Of a stretch of 64,000 bases of DNA, positions 1-10,287 are shown one piece after another (position 1 is the stretch's first letter; each line of letters starts with the position of its first letter). The notes beneath the pieces are model-generated. The model did not search any database, was not told where the DNA came from, and saw nothing but the letters and a program-made list of their open reading frames with translations. Location: assembly GCF_009883635.2 (NCBI RefSeq), contig NZ_CP026115.2, forward strand, positions 3,286,001 through 3,350,000, in the 5' to 3' direction. The position numbers and the translations under genes are program-made. Source of the stretch: Pseudomonas putida. Its GTDB lineage: Bacteria; Pseudomonadota; Gammaproteobacteria; Pseudomonadales; Pseudomonadaceae.

Positions 1-4
1 TTGA

Positions 5-1453
5 TCAGTGCAGAGCCTCTTCGGCCTTCTGGATCGCGGCGAATTCCTCTTCCGGTGTGCCGGCAACCAGGTGGTGACGGCTGTAGAACGCGAAGTAGGC
101 AATCAATACCGCATAGATCACCGCTGCGCCAATCACCACCCGTGGATCGACCAGGAAGCCCGCGACCACGGCGATGCAGGCCAGCACCAGGGCCAGGCCC
201 GAGGTGAAGATGCCGCCCGGAGTGCGGTAAGGGCGTTCCATTTTCGGCCGACGGATGCGCAGGGTGATGTGCGCAGCCATCATCAGCACATACGACAGTG
301 TGGCACCGAATACCGCCACCAGGATCAGCAGGTCGCCCTGGCCGGTCAGCGACAGGGCGAAACCGATGATGCCGGGGATCACCAGCGCCATGACCGGGGC
401 CTTGCTCTTGTTGGTTTCCGACAGCTTGCGCGGCAAGTAACCGGCGCGGGAAAGGGCGAAGATCTGCCGCGAATAGGCATAGATGATCGAGAAGAAGCTG
501 GCGATCAGGCCGGCCAGGCCTACCAGGTTGACGAAGCTGCCCATCCAGGTGGAGCCGCCATAGGCCTTGGCCAGTGCCTCGACCAGCGGGTTGCCTGACG
601 CCTTCAGCACTTCGGAGCCTGCACCGCCAGGGCCGACCACCAGGATCAGCAGGGCGAAGGCCAGCAGCACCAGCATTGCGCCAATCAGGCCGCGGGGCAG
701 GTCACGTTTGGGGTTCTTGGTTTCTTCGGCGGCCAGCGGCACGCCTTCAACGGCGAGGAAGAACCAGATGGCATAGGGGATCGCCGCCCACACGCCGACG
801 TAGCCGAACGGCAGGAAGCTGCTGGCGCCGGCGGCGTCCGTTTTGGCGATGTCGAACAGGTTGGCTGCATCAAAATGGGGCACCATGGCCACCAGGAACA
901 CGGCCAGGGCGATGGCTGCGATGGCGGTGATGATGAACATCAGCTTCAGCGCTTCACCCACGCCGAAGATGTGGATGCCGATGAAGACCACGTAGAACGC
1001 CAGGTAGATCATCCAGCCGCCGATGCCGAACAGTGACTGGCAGTAGGCGCCGATGAACGTGGCGATGGCGGCGGGGGCGATGGCGTACTCGATGAGGATC
1101 GCCGTGCCGGTCAGAAAGCCGCCCCACGGGCCGAAGGCACTGCGGGCAAAGCCGTAGCCGCCGCCAGCGGTAGGGATCATCGAGGAAAGCTCGGCCAACG
1201 AGAAACACATGCACAGGTACATGGTGGCCATCAGCAGGGTAGCGAGGAACATGCCGCCCCAGCCACCTTGGGCCAGGCCGAAGTTCCAGCCGGCATAGTC
1301 GCCGGAAATCACATAGGCAACGCCCAGGCCCACCAGCAGTACCCAGCCGGCGGCGCCTTTTTTCAGTTCACGTTGCTGGAAATAATCCGACCCGACTTTT
1401 TCGAAGTCGACGGAAGACCCTGCCGGCGCACCGGCGGAATGATCGCTTGGCAT
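5..1453 (-). CDS. eat: Ethanolamine permease (APC family)
   Basis: Inner-membrane amino acid-polyamine-organocation (APC) transporter that brings ethanolamine into the cell. The 482-residue protein is full length: its TGA stop lies at positions 5-7. It has about 12 hydrophobic segments beginning near residue 38, and the APC-type segment PTAGGGYGFARSAFGP near residues 95-110. The EETKNPKRDLPRG motif after the sixth segment is typical of the ethanolamine/amino acid permease branch. The start is ATG, with AGGTG just upstream. The gene lies downstream of, and on the same strand as, the aldehyde dehydrogenase, separated by a REP pair. In pseudomonads eutB and eutC (ethanolamine ammonia-lyase) usually follow, so they probably lie just left of the window. 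The substrate call rests on family resemblance plus this context. Confidence 0.88.
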   Translation of the reverse strand: MPSDHSAGAPAGSSVDFEKVGSDYFQQRELKKGAAGWVLLVGLGVAYVISGDYAGWNFGLAQGGWGGMFLATLLMATMYLCMCFSLAELSSMIPTAGGGYGFARSAFGPWGGFLTGTAILIEYAIAPAAIATFIGAYCQSLFGIGGWMIYLAFYVVFIGIHIFGVGEALKLMFIITAIAAIALAVFLVAMVPHFDAANLFDIAKTDAAGASSFLPFGYVGVWAAIPYAIWFFLAVEGVPLAAEETKNPKRDLPRGLIGAMLVLLAFALLILVVGPGGAGSEVLKASGNPLVEALAKAYGGSTWMGSFVNLVGLAGLIASFFSIIYAYSRQIFALSRAGYLPRKLSETNKSKAPVMALVIPGIIGFALSLTGQGDLLILVAVFGATLSYVLMMAAHITLRIRRPKMERPYRTPGGIFTSGLALVLACIAVVAGFLVDPRVVIGAAVIYAVLIAYFAFYSRHHLVAGTPEEEFAAIQKAEEALH

Positions 1454-1463
1454 AGTTCACCTG

Positions 1464-1474
1464 TTCTTTTTCTT
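1464..1474 (-). promoter_or_regulatory. Hfq/Crc-type A-rich catabolite motif before eat
   Basis: On the minus strand the 11 bases AAGAAAAAGAA sit 10-20 nt upstream of the eat ATG, next to its ribosome binding site. They fit three overlapping AANAANAA units, the motif bound by Hfq with Crc in Pseudomonas to block translation during growth on preferred carbon sources. Function is inferred from the motif and its position only. Confidence 0.5.
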
Positions 1475-1512
1475 GGTGGCCGGAGGGTTTCCGGGCCGAT
1501 GGTGATGGGGAC

Positions 1513-1528
1513 TGCAGGAAGCGAGCCA
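1513..1528 (-). promoter_or_regulatory. Candidate sigma-54 (-24/-12) promoter for eat
   Basis: The minus strand reads TGGCTCGCTTCCTGCA, close to the sigma-54 consensus TGGCACG-N4-TTGCA, with the invariant GG and GC exactly 12 bases apart. Transcription would start near 1500, leaving a leader of roughly 45 nt before the eat ATG. The neighbouring EatR-like activator supports the reading. Two positions differ from consensus, so eat may instead depend on read-through from the dehydrogenase promoter. Confidence 0.5.
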
Positions 1529-1566
1529 GAGCGGTTGGGGCTCTGCGTCTTGTGTTTGCAGGTCTG

Positions 1567-1643
1567 GCCTCTTCGCGGGACAAGCCCGCTCCTACAGGGG
1601 GATGCGATCTTCTGTAGGAGCGGGCTTGACCCGCGAAGAAGGC
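1567..1643. repeat. REP inverted pair
   Basis: Two oppositely oriented copies of the P. putida REP core (gcgggcttg/caagcccgc flanked by ctcctaca/tgtaggag) face each other across about 14 bases. They fill the gap between exaC and eat. The folded RNA would be a strong hairpin and could weaken read-through between the two genes. Confidence 0.9.
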
Positions 1644-1651
1644 GACGCGGT

Positions 1652-3172
<1,521 letters not shown>

Positions 3173-3219
3173 GGTGTGTCTCCTGGCTGTTATGTTTGTT
3201 GAGGAGTTGAAAAGCGTAG

Positions 3220-3235
3220 AGCAAAGGTTGGGCCA
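3220..3235 (-). promoter_or_regulatory. Candidate sigma-54 promoter for exaC
   Basis: The minus strand reads TGGCCCAACCTTTGCT. GG and GC are spaced exactly as in -24/-12 promoters, and TTTGCT matches the -12 element. The predicted start, near 3207, gives a leader of about 35 nt with AGGAGA before the ATG. The divergent sigma-54 activator strengthens the assignment. Confidence 0.62.
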
Positions 3236-3298
3236 GCGTGGTGCGCCCTTGTGGAATCAATGACTTGGGTCATGCTTCTGCGCTGCGCGAAGGCGCGT

Positions 3299-3368
3299 TG
3301 TGCCAGGCCTGGCACGTCCGGGGTGACACTTTGTACCGTTTGCGACACGTTGCCGGCGGGCACGTTGC
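3299..3368. promoter_or_regulatory. Possible activator-binding region between exaC and eatR
   Basis: This lies 65-150 bp upstream of the exaC -24/-12 element, where enhancer-binding proteins normally sit. It contains a perfect 16-bp palindrome, gtgccaggcctggcac, at 3300-3315. GACAC occurs twice (3325-3329 and 3344-3348) and CACGTTGC twice (3346-3353 and 3361-3368). Which of these, if any, is the EatR operator cannot be told from one sequence. Confidence 0.35.
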
Positions 3369-3416
3369 AAAGCCTGCGTGGGTGGAGGATGCTGGCGTGA
3401 ATCTCTATCTGCGGAG

Positions 3417-3427
3417 AACAACAACAA
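3417..3427 (+). promoter_or_regulatory. Hfq/Crc-type CA motif at the eatR start
   Basis: AACAACAACAA directly abuts the ATG at 3428 and follows GGAG at 3413-3416. It fits repeated AANAANAA units, so bound Hfq/Crc would cover the ribosome binding site. The same kind of motif precedes eat, suggesting that the activator and the transporter are both under catabolite repression. Confidence 0.5.
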
Positions 3428-5398
3428 ATGCAGAACAACTCATTCAGCCGCCATGCCCAGCAGGTGCATACCGTTGCCCGTGGCGAAGCGGGCAGCGATC
3501 CTTCCATTGCCCGCTCATGGCTACGCTGCCTGGACGACTATCACCTCGACCCGTCAGTGATCGAGGCGCCGGTGGTGCTTGAACACGGCCGCCTGCTGGA
3601 GAGCCGCGAACGCCTGCGCCAGGTGCTGAAGATCGCCGACAACGAAATGAACAGCCTGCACCAGCAGCTATCCGGCGCCGGCCATGCGGTGCTGCTGACC
3701 GATGCCCGTGGGGTGATCCTCAACTGCGTCACCGCGCCCAGCGAGCGGCGCAACTTCGAGCGTGCCGGGCTGTGGCTGGGGGCGGACTGGAGTGAGGCCC
3801 GCGAGGGCACCAACGGCATCGGCACCTGCCTGGTCGAACGCCAGGCCCTGACCATTCACCAGAATGAGCACTTTCGCGGCCGCCATACCGGGCTGACCTG
3901 CTCGGCGAGCCCGGTGTTCGACCCGCACGGTGAACTGTTGGCGGTGCTCGATGTGTCCTCGGCGCGGCCGGACGTGTCGCGCCAGAGCCAGTTCCACACC
4001 ATGGCGTTGGTCAATCTCTCGGCGAAGATGATCGAGAGCTGTTATTTCCTGCGTCATTTCGAGCAGCAATGGTTGCTGCGCATTCACGTGCAGGCCGAGT
4101 CGGTCGGCCAGTTCAGCGAAGGGCTGCTGGCGTTCGACGGCGATGGCCGCATCTGTGCCGCCAACCAGAGTGCCCTGAACCTGTTGGGCACCATTCGCGG
4201 CGGCGTGCTGGGCAAGCCGCTGGAAATGTTCTTCGCCTGCAGCCATGACGAACTGTTCAGCCGTGCCACGCCAGGTGGTAGTACGGTCTGGCCGTTGCGC
4301 ACCCGTGATGGCCGCCAGGTGTTCGCCAGCCTGCGCGGGCAGGCGAGGGCGCCGCTGTGGACGGTGCCGGCCAGCCTGCCCCAGGCCAGGCCCGCCACGG
4401 AACCGGGCATCTGCCTGCTCGACCCGGCCTTGCAACACGACTTCTACCGTGCCGTGCGCGTGTTCGAGCGCGATGTGCCGCTGCTGCTGCGCGGTGAGAC
4501 TGGTTGCGGTAAAGAGGCCTTTGCCCAGGCCGTGCACCAGGCCAGTCAACGCCATGGCAAGCCTTTCGTGGCGGTGAACTGCGCCTCGATTCCCGAGAGC
4601 CTGATCGAGAGCGAGCTGTTCGGCTATCGCGGCGGCAGTTTTACCGGCGCGCGCAAGGAGGGCATGCGCGGCAAGCTGCTGCAGGCTGACGGCGGTACCT
4701 TGTTGCTGGATGAAATCGGCGACATGCCGCTGGCGTTGCAGACCCGCCTGTTGCGGGTGCTGGAAGAGCGCCAGGTGGTGCCGATAGGCGGTGAGCCGCA
4801 GGCCGTGGATGTACGCATCGTCAGTGCCACTCACCGGGACCTGCTGGAGCGGGTGGAGCAGGGCAGTTTCCGTGAGGACCTGTACTACCGATTAAATGGC
4901 TTGGAAGTGGCGCTGCCAGCGGTGCGCGAGCGTAGTGACAAGGAGGCGTTGCTGGACTTTCTGTTACGCCAGGAGGCCCAGGGGCAGGTTGTGCAACTGT
5001 CGCCAGAAGCGCGGCAGGCGCTGCTTAGCTTTGCATGGCCGGGGAACGTGCGGCAGATGCGCAATGTGTTGCGGACACTGGTCGCTCTGTGTGAGGGCTC
5101 ACACATTGAGCTTTCGGATCTCCCCGCAGTGGTTCGCAAGCCAGGCGAGGGCTTCGCCCTCGATCGCCGGCAAGCCAGCTCCCACAGTGATAGCGCTAGG
5201 TCCAAGAGCGACACCGAATCTGCGGGAGCCGGCTTGCCGGCTATGACGCCACCACTGGAGAGCGCCGAGCGTCAGGCGCTGATGGATATCCTGGAGGCAA
5301 AACACTGGCACTTGACCCGGGTCGCCGAGCATCTGGGCATCAGCCGCAATACCTTGTATCGAAAACTGCGCAAACACGGCATCGCCAGGGGCGTCTGA
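3428..5398 (+). CDS. eatR: Sigma-54-dependent activator, EatR/AcoR family
   Basis: Enhancer-binding protein that activates sigma-54 promoters, probably of the ethanolamine genes transcribed the other way. The 656 residues read as: an N-terminal GAF-like sensor (about 60-200) with the family motif EGTNGIGTCL; a PAS-like stretch (about 230-300); an AAA+ domain (about 335-555) with Walker A GETGCGK, loop GSFTGA, DEIGDM and a WPGNVRQ motif; and a Fis-type helix-turn-helix at the end (GISRNTLYRKLRKHGI). Residues 578-606 are encoded by a REP inverted pair. The GSFTGA loop replaces the usual GAFTGA, a conservative change. The acetoin regulator AcoR is a close relative; context favours EatR. Its ATG follows a Crc-type motif. 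Confidence 0.85.
   Translation: MQNNSFSRHAQQVHTVARGEAGSDPSIARSWLRCLDDYHLDPSVIEAPVVLEHGRLLESRERLRQVLKIADNEMNSLHQQLSGAGHAVLLTDARGVILNCVTAPSERRNFERAGLWLGADWSEAREGTNGIGTCLVERQALTIHQNEHFRGRHTGLTCSASPVFDPHGELLAVLDVSSARPDVSRQSQFHTMALVNLSAKMIESCYFLRHFEQQWLLRIHVQAESVGQFSEGLLAFDGDGRICAANQSALNLLGTIRGGVLGKPLEMFFACSHDELFSRATPGGSTVWPLRTRDGRQVFASLRGQARAPLWTVPASLPQARPATEPGICLLDPALQHDFYRAVRVFERDVPLLLRGETGCGKEAFAQAVHQASQRHGKPFVAVNCASIPESLIESELFGYRGGSFTGARKEGMRGKLLQADGGTLLLDEIGDMPLALQTRLLRVLEERQVVPIGGEPQAVDVRIVSATHRDLLERVEQGSFREDLYYRLNGLEVALPAVRERSDKEALLDFLLRQEAQGQVVQLSPEARQALLSFAWPGNVRQMRNVLRTLVALCEGSHIELSDLPAVVRKPGEGFALDRRQASSHSDSARSKSDTESAGAGLPAMTPPLESAERQALMDILEAKHWHLTRVAEHLGISRNTLYRKLRKHGIARGV
5161..5245. 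repeat. REP inverted pair inside the eatR coding region
   Basis: Arm 1 (5161-5187) contains tcgccggcaagccagctccc and arm 2 (5220-5245) is its near-complement gggagccggcttgccggc. Both are P. putida REP cores in opposite orientation. The reading frame runs through without a stop and encodes residues 578-606, the linker between the AAA+ and helix-turn-helix domains. The encoded stretch is Ser/Ala-rich and low-complexity. Confidence 0.88.
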
Positions 5399-5464
5399 GC
5401 AAAACACCGGGTGCGATTTCCCGCGCCCTGGGCTACCCTGCCTCGAAGTTTTGCGAGGTCGACC

Positions 5465-6814
5465 ATGCACATTCATATTCTCGGTATTTGCGGCACTTTC
5501 ATGGGTTCGCTGGCCGTGCTGGCCAAAGAGCTCGGCCACCGCGTCACCGGCTCCGACGCCAACGTCTATCCGCCAATGAGCACCCAGCTCGAAGCCCAGG
5601 GCATCGAGCTGACCCAGGGCTACGACCCGGCTCAGCTGGACCCAGCACCTGATCTGGTGGTGATCGGCAATGCCATGTCGCGGGGCAACCTGGCGGTGGA
5701 GTATGTGCTGAACAAGGGGCTGCCCTATGTGTCCGGCCCGCAGTGGCTGGCCGACCATGTGCTGCAGGGGCGCTGGGTCCTGGCCGTGGCGGGCACCCAC
5801 GGCAAGACCACCACCAGCAGCATGCTGGCCTGGGTGCTGGAGCATGCCGGCATGAGCCCGGGCTTCCTGATTGGCGGCGTGCCGCAGAACTTCTCGGTGT
5901 CGGCGCGCCTGGGCGGCACGCCGTTCTTCGTGGTCGAGGCTGACGAATACGACAGCGCCTTCTTCGACAAGCGTTCGAAGTTTGTGCATTACCACCCACG
6001 CACCGCGATCCTCAATAACCTTGAGTTCGATCACGCAGACATCTTCCCTGATCTGGCGTCCATCGAGCGACAGTTCCACCACCTGGTACGGACCATCCCG
6101 AGCGAAGGCCTGGTCATTCACCCGACCACCGAGCAGGCGTTGGAGCGTGTGATCGGCATGGGTTGCTGGACCCCAGTGCAGACCACCGGTGAAGGTGGCC
6201 AGTGGCAGGCGCGTCTGCTCAGCGCCGATGGCTCGCGTTTCGAGGTGTTGTTCGAAGGTGAAGTGCAGGGCGTGGTGGACTGGGCCCTGACCGGCCAGCA
6301 CAACGTCGCCAACGCCCTCGCCACGCTGGCCGCTGCCCGTCATGTGGGCGTGGTGCCGGCCATGGGCATCGACGGCCTGAGCGCGTTCAAGAGCGTCAAG
6401 CGGCGCATGGAGAAGGTCGCTGAAGTCCAGGGTGTGACCATCTACGACGATTTCGCCCACCACCCGACCGCCATCGCAACCACTCTCGACGGCCTGCGCA
6501 AGCGAGTGGGCGAAGCACCGGTCATCGCCATCATCGAGCCGCGCTCCAACTCCATGAAGCTGGGCGCCCATCGTGACGGGCTGCCGGAAAGCGTCAACGA
6601 CGCCGACCAGGTGATCTGGTACGCACCCGCCAACCTGGGTTGGGACCTGGCAGCCACGGCGGCGCAATGCAAGGTGCCAAGCGTGGTCGCCGACAGCCTC
6701 GAGGCGATCATCGAACGGGTCAAGGGCCAGGCCCGCCCGGGTACCCATGTGGTGATCATGAGCAATGGCGGCTTTGGCGGCCTGCACGGCAAGCTGGCCG
6801 AGGCCTTGAAGTGA
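5465..6814 (+). CDS. mpl: UDP-MurNAc:L-Ala-gamma-D-Glu-meso-DAP ligase (murein recycling)
   Basis: Cytoplasmic Mur-family ligase that rejoins the recycled tripeptide L-Ala-D-Glu-mDAP to UDP-N-acetylmuramate using ATP. The 449-residue protein shows the N-terminal UDP-binding loop GICGTFMG, the ATP-binding P-loop AGTHGKTTT near residue 115, the Mpl segment [17 protein letters not shown], a DFAHHPTA motif and EPRSNSMK. An ATG at 5465 with GAGGT upstream gives the family start [10 protein letters not shown]. An earlier in-frame start at 5411 would add 18 residues unlike the family. The stop overlaps the ubiX start, so the two are translationally coupled. Confidence 0.95.
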   Translation: MHIHILGICGTFMGSLAVLAKELGHRVTGSDANVYPPMSTQLEAQGIELTQGYDPAQLDPAPDLVVIGNAMSRGNLAVEYVLNKGLPYVSGPQWLADHVLQGRWVLAVAGTHGKTTTSSMLAWVLEHAGMSPGFLIGGVPQNFSVSARLGGTPFFVVEADEYDSAFFDKRSKFVHYHPRTAILNNLEFDHADIFPDLASIERQFHHLVRTIPSEGLVIHPTTEQALERVIGMGCWTPVQTTGEGGQWQARLLSADGSRFEVLFEGEVQGVVDWALTGQHNVANALATLAAARHVGVVPAMGIDGLSAFKSVKRRMEKVAEVQGVTIYDDFAHHPTAIATTLDGLRKRVGEAPVIAIIEPRSNSMKLGAHRDGLPESVNDADQVIWYAPANLGWDLAATAAQCKVPSVVADSLEAIIERVKGQARPGTHVVIMSNGGFGGLHGKLAEALK

Positions 6815-7440
6815 GCGGACCGGAACGTATCACCCTGGCCATGACCGGCGCCTCCGGGGCGCAGTATGGCCTGCGTTTGCTCGATTGCCTGGTGCGTGAG
6901 GATCGTGAGGTGCATTTCCTCATCTCCAAGGCCGCGCAACTGGTGATGGCCACCGAGACCGATGTGGTCCTGCCGGCCAAGCCGCAGGCCATGCAGGCGT
7001 TCCTCACCGAATACACCGGCGCTGCCGATGGGCAGATCCGCGTATACGGCAAGGAAGACTGGATGTCACCGGTAGCCTCGGGCTCCGGTGCGCCAGCGGC
7101 GATGGTGGTGGTGCCGTGTTCTACCGGTACCTTGTCGGCAATCGCCACCGGCGCCTGTAACAACCTGATCGAGCGGGCCGCCGACGTCACCCTCAAGGAG
7201 CGTCGGCAGTTGATACTGGTGCCGCGCGAGGCGCCGTTCTCGACCATTCACCTGGAGAACATGCTCAAGCTGTCGCAGATGGGCGCAGTGATCCTGCCTG
7301 CGGCGCCGGGGTTCTATCACCAGCCGCAGACCATCGATGACCTGGTCGACTTCGTCGTGGCGCGCATCCTCAACCTGCTGAACATTCCGCAGGACATGCT
7401 GCCGCGCTGGGGCGAACATCATTTCGGGGCGGATGATTGA
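6811..7440 (+). CDS. ubiX: Flavin prenyltransferase UbiX
   Basis: Makes the prenylated FMN cofactor used by the UbiD decarboxylase in ubiquinone synthesis. The 209-residue product has the flavin-binding start [18 protein letters not shown], the [13 protein letters not shown] loop and the [21 protein letters not shown] segment of UbiX/Pad1 enzymes. I chose the GTG at 6811 because it overlaps the mpl stop (GTGA) and brings the conserved core to residue 10. An upstream in-frame ATG would lie deep inside mpl. The same mpl-ubiX order occurs in other pseudomonads. Confidence 0.95.
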   Translation: MSGPERITLAMTGASGAQYGLRLLDCLVREDREVHFLISKAAQLVMATETDVVLPAKPQAMQAFLTEYTGAADGQIRVYGKEDWMSPVASGSGAPAAMVVVPCSTGTLSAIATGACNNLIERAADVTLKERRQLILVPREAPFSTIHLENMLKLSQMGAVILPAAPGFYHQPQTIDDLVDFVVARILNLLNIPQDMLPRWGEHHFGADD

Positions 7441-7724
7441 GGCGTTTCATGGCCGGCTTGCTGGCGGCAAGCCTGCTCGGCGGCTGCGCCACGGTGCGCA
7501 CGCTGGATGCCAACAAACCAGGGGCACCGGTGGTATACGCCGGGACCCGGCTGGACATGTATGTGATCAATGGCGGCTGTTGCCCCAAGGATCGCTTCGG
7601 GGCTGAGGCGCCAGCGTATCCGCACCTGGACCTGCCTGGCAGCATGCTGCTGGATACCCTGTTCCTGCCGTTGTCATTGCTGACGGCGGCAGGCATAGGG
7701 TTTCAGGCTACGGGCGGCCTGTAG
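7437..7724 (+). CDS. Small YceK/YidQ-like lipoprotein
   Basis: A 95-residue predicted lipoprotein. The start [18 protein letters not shown] is a short lipoprotein signal with lipobox LGGC, so the mature chain would begin at Cys17. The rest has a Tyr-Ala-Gly-Thr-Arg segment, a Cys-Cys pair and a hydrophobic tail ([15 protein letters not shown]), as in the YceK/YidQ group of outer-membrane lipoproteins of unknown role. The TTG start at 7437 overlaps the ubiX stop. An ATG at 7449 is the alternative but would remove the two arginines of the signal. It is probably the last gene of the mpl-ubiX set. It faces the next gene, which ends 3 bp away. Confidence 0.7.
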   Translation: MRRFMAGLLAASLLGGCATVRTLDANKPGAPVVYAGTRLDMYVINGGCCPKDRFGAEAPAYPHLDLPGSMLLDTLFLPLSLLTAAGIGFQATGGL

Positions 7725-7727
7725 GGG

Positions 7728-8372
7728 CTATTTCTTGCCGAGTTTGCGCAACTCGTCGGACTCGATGACCCGAATGCCGTCCTCTTCCTCCAGCGCCAGG
7801 CGCCACAGCGCCCGGGCCAGGGTACAGGCCTCGATTCCCCGGTATTTGCCCGGTATCAACTTCGCAAACAGTGACGCAAATTTCTCGCCCAACCGTGGTT
7901 GTATCCGTTCTCCGAGCAACAGCGACGGGCGCACGATGGTCAGTTGCGGCCAGTCCTGAGCTTTGAGCGCTTCTTCCATTTCGCCCTTGACCCGGTTGTA
8001 GAAGATCGACGACTTAGGGTCGGCACCAAGGGCGCTGACCACCAGCAGGTGGCGCGCACCCATTTCCCGTGCGCGCTTACTGAAGGCGACGACCATGTCC
8101 AGATCGACGGCGCGAAACGCCTGCTCGGAGCCCGCCTGCTTGAGAGTGGTCCCCAGGCAGCAGTAGGCAATATCGACCCGACCGGCCAGTTGCGGGAGAA
8201 ACACTGCCGGGTCGCCCACCGGGTTTTCCAGGTGAGGGTGTTCGGCCAGTGGCCGACGGGTCGGCGCCAGCACACGACTGATGGTGGGTTCGTTTAACAG
8301 GCGGTCGAGCAGGTGCTCACCGGTTAGGCCGGTAGCTCCGGCAAGCAGGACATGCTGAGGCGTCAAATACAT
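7728..8372 (-). CDS. NAD(P)H-binding atypical short-chain dehydrogenase
   Basis: The 214-residue protein has an N-terminal Rossmann signature ([14 protein letters not shown], residues 9-22) and a [12 protein letters not shown] segment near 125 that places Tyr and Lys as in atypical SDRs. It resembles the NAD(P)H-binding/TIP30-like family. Members bind NAD(P) and act as reductases or redox sensors, but the substrate is not predictable here. The ATG start is at 8372. It lies 27 bp downstream of the MORN/C13 lipoprotein gene on the same strand and may be co-transcribed with it. Confidence 0.72.
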   Translation of the reverse strand: MYLTPQHVLLAGATGLTGEHLLDRLLNEPTISRVLAPTRRPLAEHPHLENPVGDPAVFLPQLAGRVDIAYCCLGTTLKQAGSEQAFRAVDLDMVVAFSKRAREMGARHLLVVSALGADPKSSIFYNRVKGEMEEALKAQDWPQLTIVRPSLLLGERIQPRLGEKFASLFAKLIPGKYRGIEACTLARALWRLALEEEDGIRVIESDELRKLGKK

Positions 8373-8399
8373 GATGTCTCTCCCTTGTTACACACAAGC

Positions 8400-10133
8400 T
8401 TAGCGGCTGGCAGGCGTTTTTTCCTGTTGCTCGGCCTTGGCCTGTGCCGCATTACGCAAGGCTTCTTCAGCCTGTTGCTTACGCAGTTGCTGCCAGTGTG
8501 CCAGTACTGCGGGCGGAGCCCAGAATTGTGGCTCGGAGGCTTCGAAACCTTCCCTTCGTTCTCTTTCGGCAACGCTGGTGCGCGCCAGTTCAAACGCTTG
8601 TTTCAGGTCGTCGGTCTGGTTCAGCGCCTCGGCGAACAGAGCATCGCCAAAGTAGGTGAAGTCGGCTTCTTCTGAACAACCGAACGATACCCGGTCGGCA
8701 CGTGCCGCAGTCATGATCACCGTGCGATCGTCCTTGAGCGGGGCGATGTAGCCCCCTGAATAGCAGGCGGAGATGACAATGATCTTGTCGCGGTCCTTGA
8801 GCGGTGCCAGGGCGCTGGCCAGTTCGTCGGCGGACAGGTCGGCCAGTTGCAGGCGTGGCTGGTCGAGCACCAGTTGGTGGTCCTGGCTGCCGTGGCTGGT
8901 CAGGTAGATGAAGATCAGGTCTTCCGGGCCGCTGCGCTCGGCCAGGGTGCGGGCGGCGCGTGTGAGGTTCTCGCGGGTGGCCATGGGGCGGGTGGCCATC
9001 TGGTCGCGGTGGTTGACCAGGGTGACCTGGCCGCGGGCACCGAAACGCACTTTGAGCATGTTGCTGACATAGTCCGCTTCGCGCAGGAACACGCTCTGCT
9101 GGCCATCGCCGGCCAGTACCAGGCTGTACAGCTGGATGGGGGGGGCCGAGCGCGGTACCCGGGCCAGGGCTTCTTCGAGCAGGCGGCCCTGGTTGAGCAG
9201 GGCCAGGTCCAGCGGGTCAGGCAGCAGTTTGCCTTTCTGGTCGCGAACGCGCACGCCATTGGCCCAGGTGCCGCTTTCGACCTTGCCGCTGGCCAGGGTC
9301 AGCTTGCCGTGACCTTGGTAGGCATCGCTGTCGAAACCGCCGACGTACTTGCTGCCATCCGGCAGTTGCAGGCTGCCTTGGCCAGACAGGCGCCAATCGA
9401 CGAACGTGCCTTTGTAGTGGCTGCCGTCGCTGCCGAGCAATTCGCCTTCGCCGATCAGTGAGCCGTCCTTGAAATCGCCGATCCATACGTCGCCGTCGGC
9501 ATTCTCGTAGCGGCCGCGGCCCTCCAGGCGGTTGTCCTTGAATTCACCGATGTACTGCTCGCCATCGACGCTGTCGTAGGTGCCGCTGCCTTGCAGCTGG
9601 CCATCGACGAAGCGGCCGCTGAACTGGTTGCCACTGGCATCGCTGCGCACGCCTGCGCCATTGGGTTTGCCTTTGGCGAACAAGCCTTGATAACGGCTGC
9701 CGTCGGCCATTTCCAATTCGCCTGCACCTTCGTACTGGTCGTCCTTGAACTGGCCGCGGTAGGTCTGGTCGGCCTGCTTGAGGCTACCTTCGCCGTCGCG
9801 TCGGCCGTGGCTGAACGTGCCGGCATAGTGGCTGCCTGGGGTGGTCAGGTCGCCCAGGCCGTGAAACAGCCCTTTGTCGAACTGGCCACGGTAGATCTCG
9901 CCATTGCTGCCGTGCCACTCGCCCTGGCCATGCCATTGGCCGTCCTTGAAGCTGCCGGCGTACCAGCTGCCGTTGGGGTAGTCGATGCGCCCCTCGCCCT
10001 GCAGCAACCCATCGACCACCTGGCCCCGGTAGCGGCCACCATCGGGCAGGCGCGCGTCGGGCGGGGACAACGATTCACCATCGCCACAGGCAGCGAGCAT
10101 CAGGAACAGTGCGAAGGGGAGCAGTGGACGCAT
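8400..10133 (-). CDS. MORN-repeat lipoprotein with C13/caspase-like peptidase domain
   Basis: A 577-residue predicted lipoprotein of unusual build. A signal peptide ends in the lipobox LMLAAC (Cys16). Residues about 33-293 hold eleven to twelve consecutive 22-23-residue MORN repeats of the form YxGxFxxGxxxGxGxxxxxDG. Residues about 335-500 form a peptidase C13/caspase-like domain with His414 in LTSHGSQDH and Cys457 in VISACYSGG, the expected catalytic dyad. A charged Gln/Ala/Glu-rich tail (545-577) follows. The lipidated N-terminus implies anchoring to a periplasmic membrane face. Substrate and role are unknown; MORN repeats usually mediate lipid or protein contacts. The start is ATG with no close upstream alternative. 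Confidence 0.78.
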   Translation of the reverse strand: MRPLLPFALFLMLAACGDGESLSPPDARLPDGGRYRGQVVDGLLQGEGRIDYPNGSWYAGSFKDGQWHGQGEWHGSNGEIYRGQFDKGLFHGLGDLTTPGSHYAGTFSHGRRDGEGSLKQADQTYRGQFKDDQYEGAGELEMADGSRYQGLFAKGKPNGAGVRSDASGNQFSGRFVDGQLQGSGTYDSVDGEQYIGEFKDNRLEGRGRYENADGDVWIGDFKDGSLIGEGELLGSDGSHYKGTFVDWRLSGQGSLQLPDGSKYVGGFDSDAYQGHGKLTLASGKVESGTWANGVRVRDQKGKLLPDPLDLALLNQGRLLEEALARVPRSAPPIQLYSLVLAGDGQQSVFLREADYVSNMLKVRFGARGQVTLVNHRDQMATRPMATRENLTRAARTLAERSGPEDLIFIYLTSHGSQDHQLVLDQPRLQLADLSADELASALAPLKDRDKIIVISACYSGGYIAPLKDDRTVIMTAARADRVSFGCSEEADFTYFGDALFAEALNQTDDLKQAFELARTSVAERERREGFEASEPQFWAPPAVLAHWQQLRKQQAEEALRNAAQAKAEQQEKTPASR

Positions 10134-10220
10134 GGCGGAATCCGGGCAAAAGGTCTGCCGAGTATGCCGCAGAATTTGGGGCGCAGGTATCTATGATCTG
10201 GCTGAAATCGGTGTCGGATT

Positions 10221-10283
10221 CTTCGCGGTTAAACCCGCTCCCACAGTGCCGTGTGCGGGAGCGGGCTTGCCCCGCGAAGAGGC
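10221..10283. repeat. REP inverted pair
   Basis: Two facing REP cores (cttcgcggttaaacccgctc and gagcgggcttgccccgcgaag) fill the gap between the MORN/C13 gene and the MaoC-like gene. Arm 1 has diverged in its centre. The pair begins about 90 bp upstream of the lipoprotein gene start and ends 4 bp before the MaoC-like stop. Confidence 0.85.
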
Positions 10284-10287
10284 TCGG

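Noticed and set aside
5099..6787. A 562-codon minus-strand frame across eatR's end and mpl
   Set aside because: It crosses two confirmed genes and has shadow-like composition.
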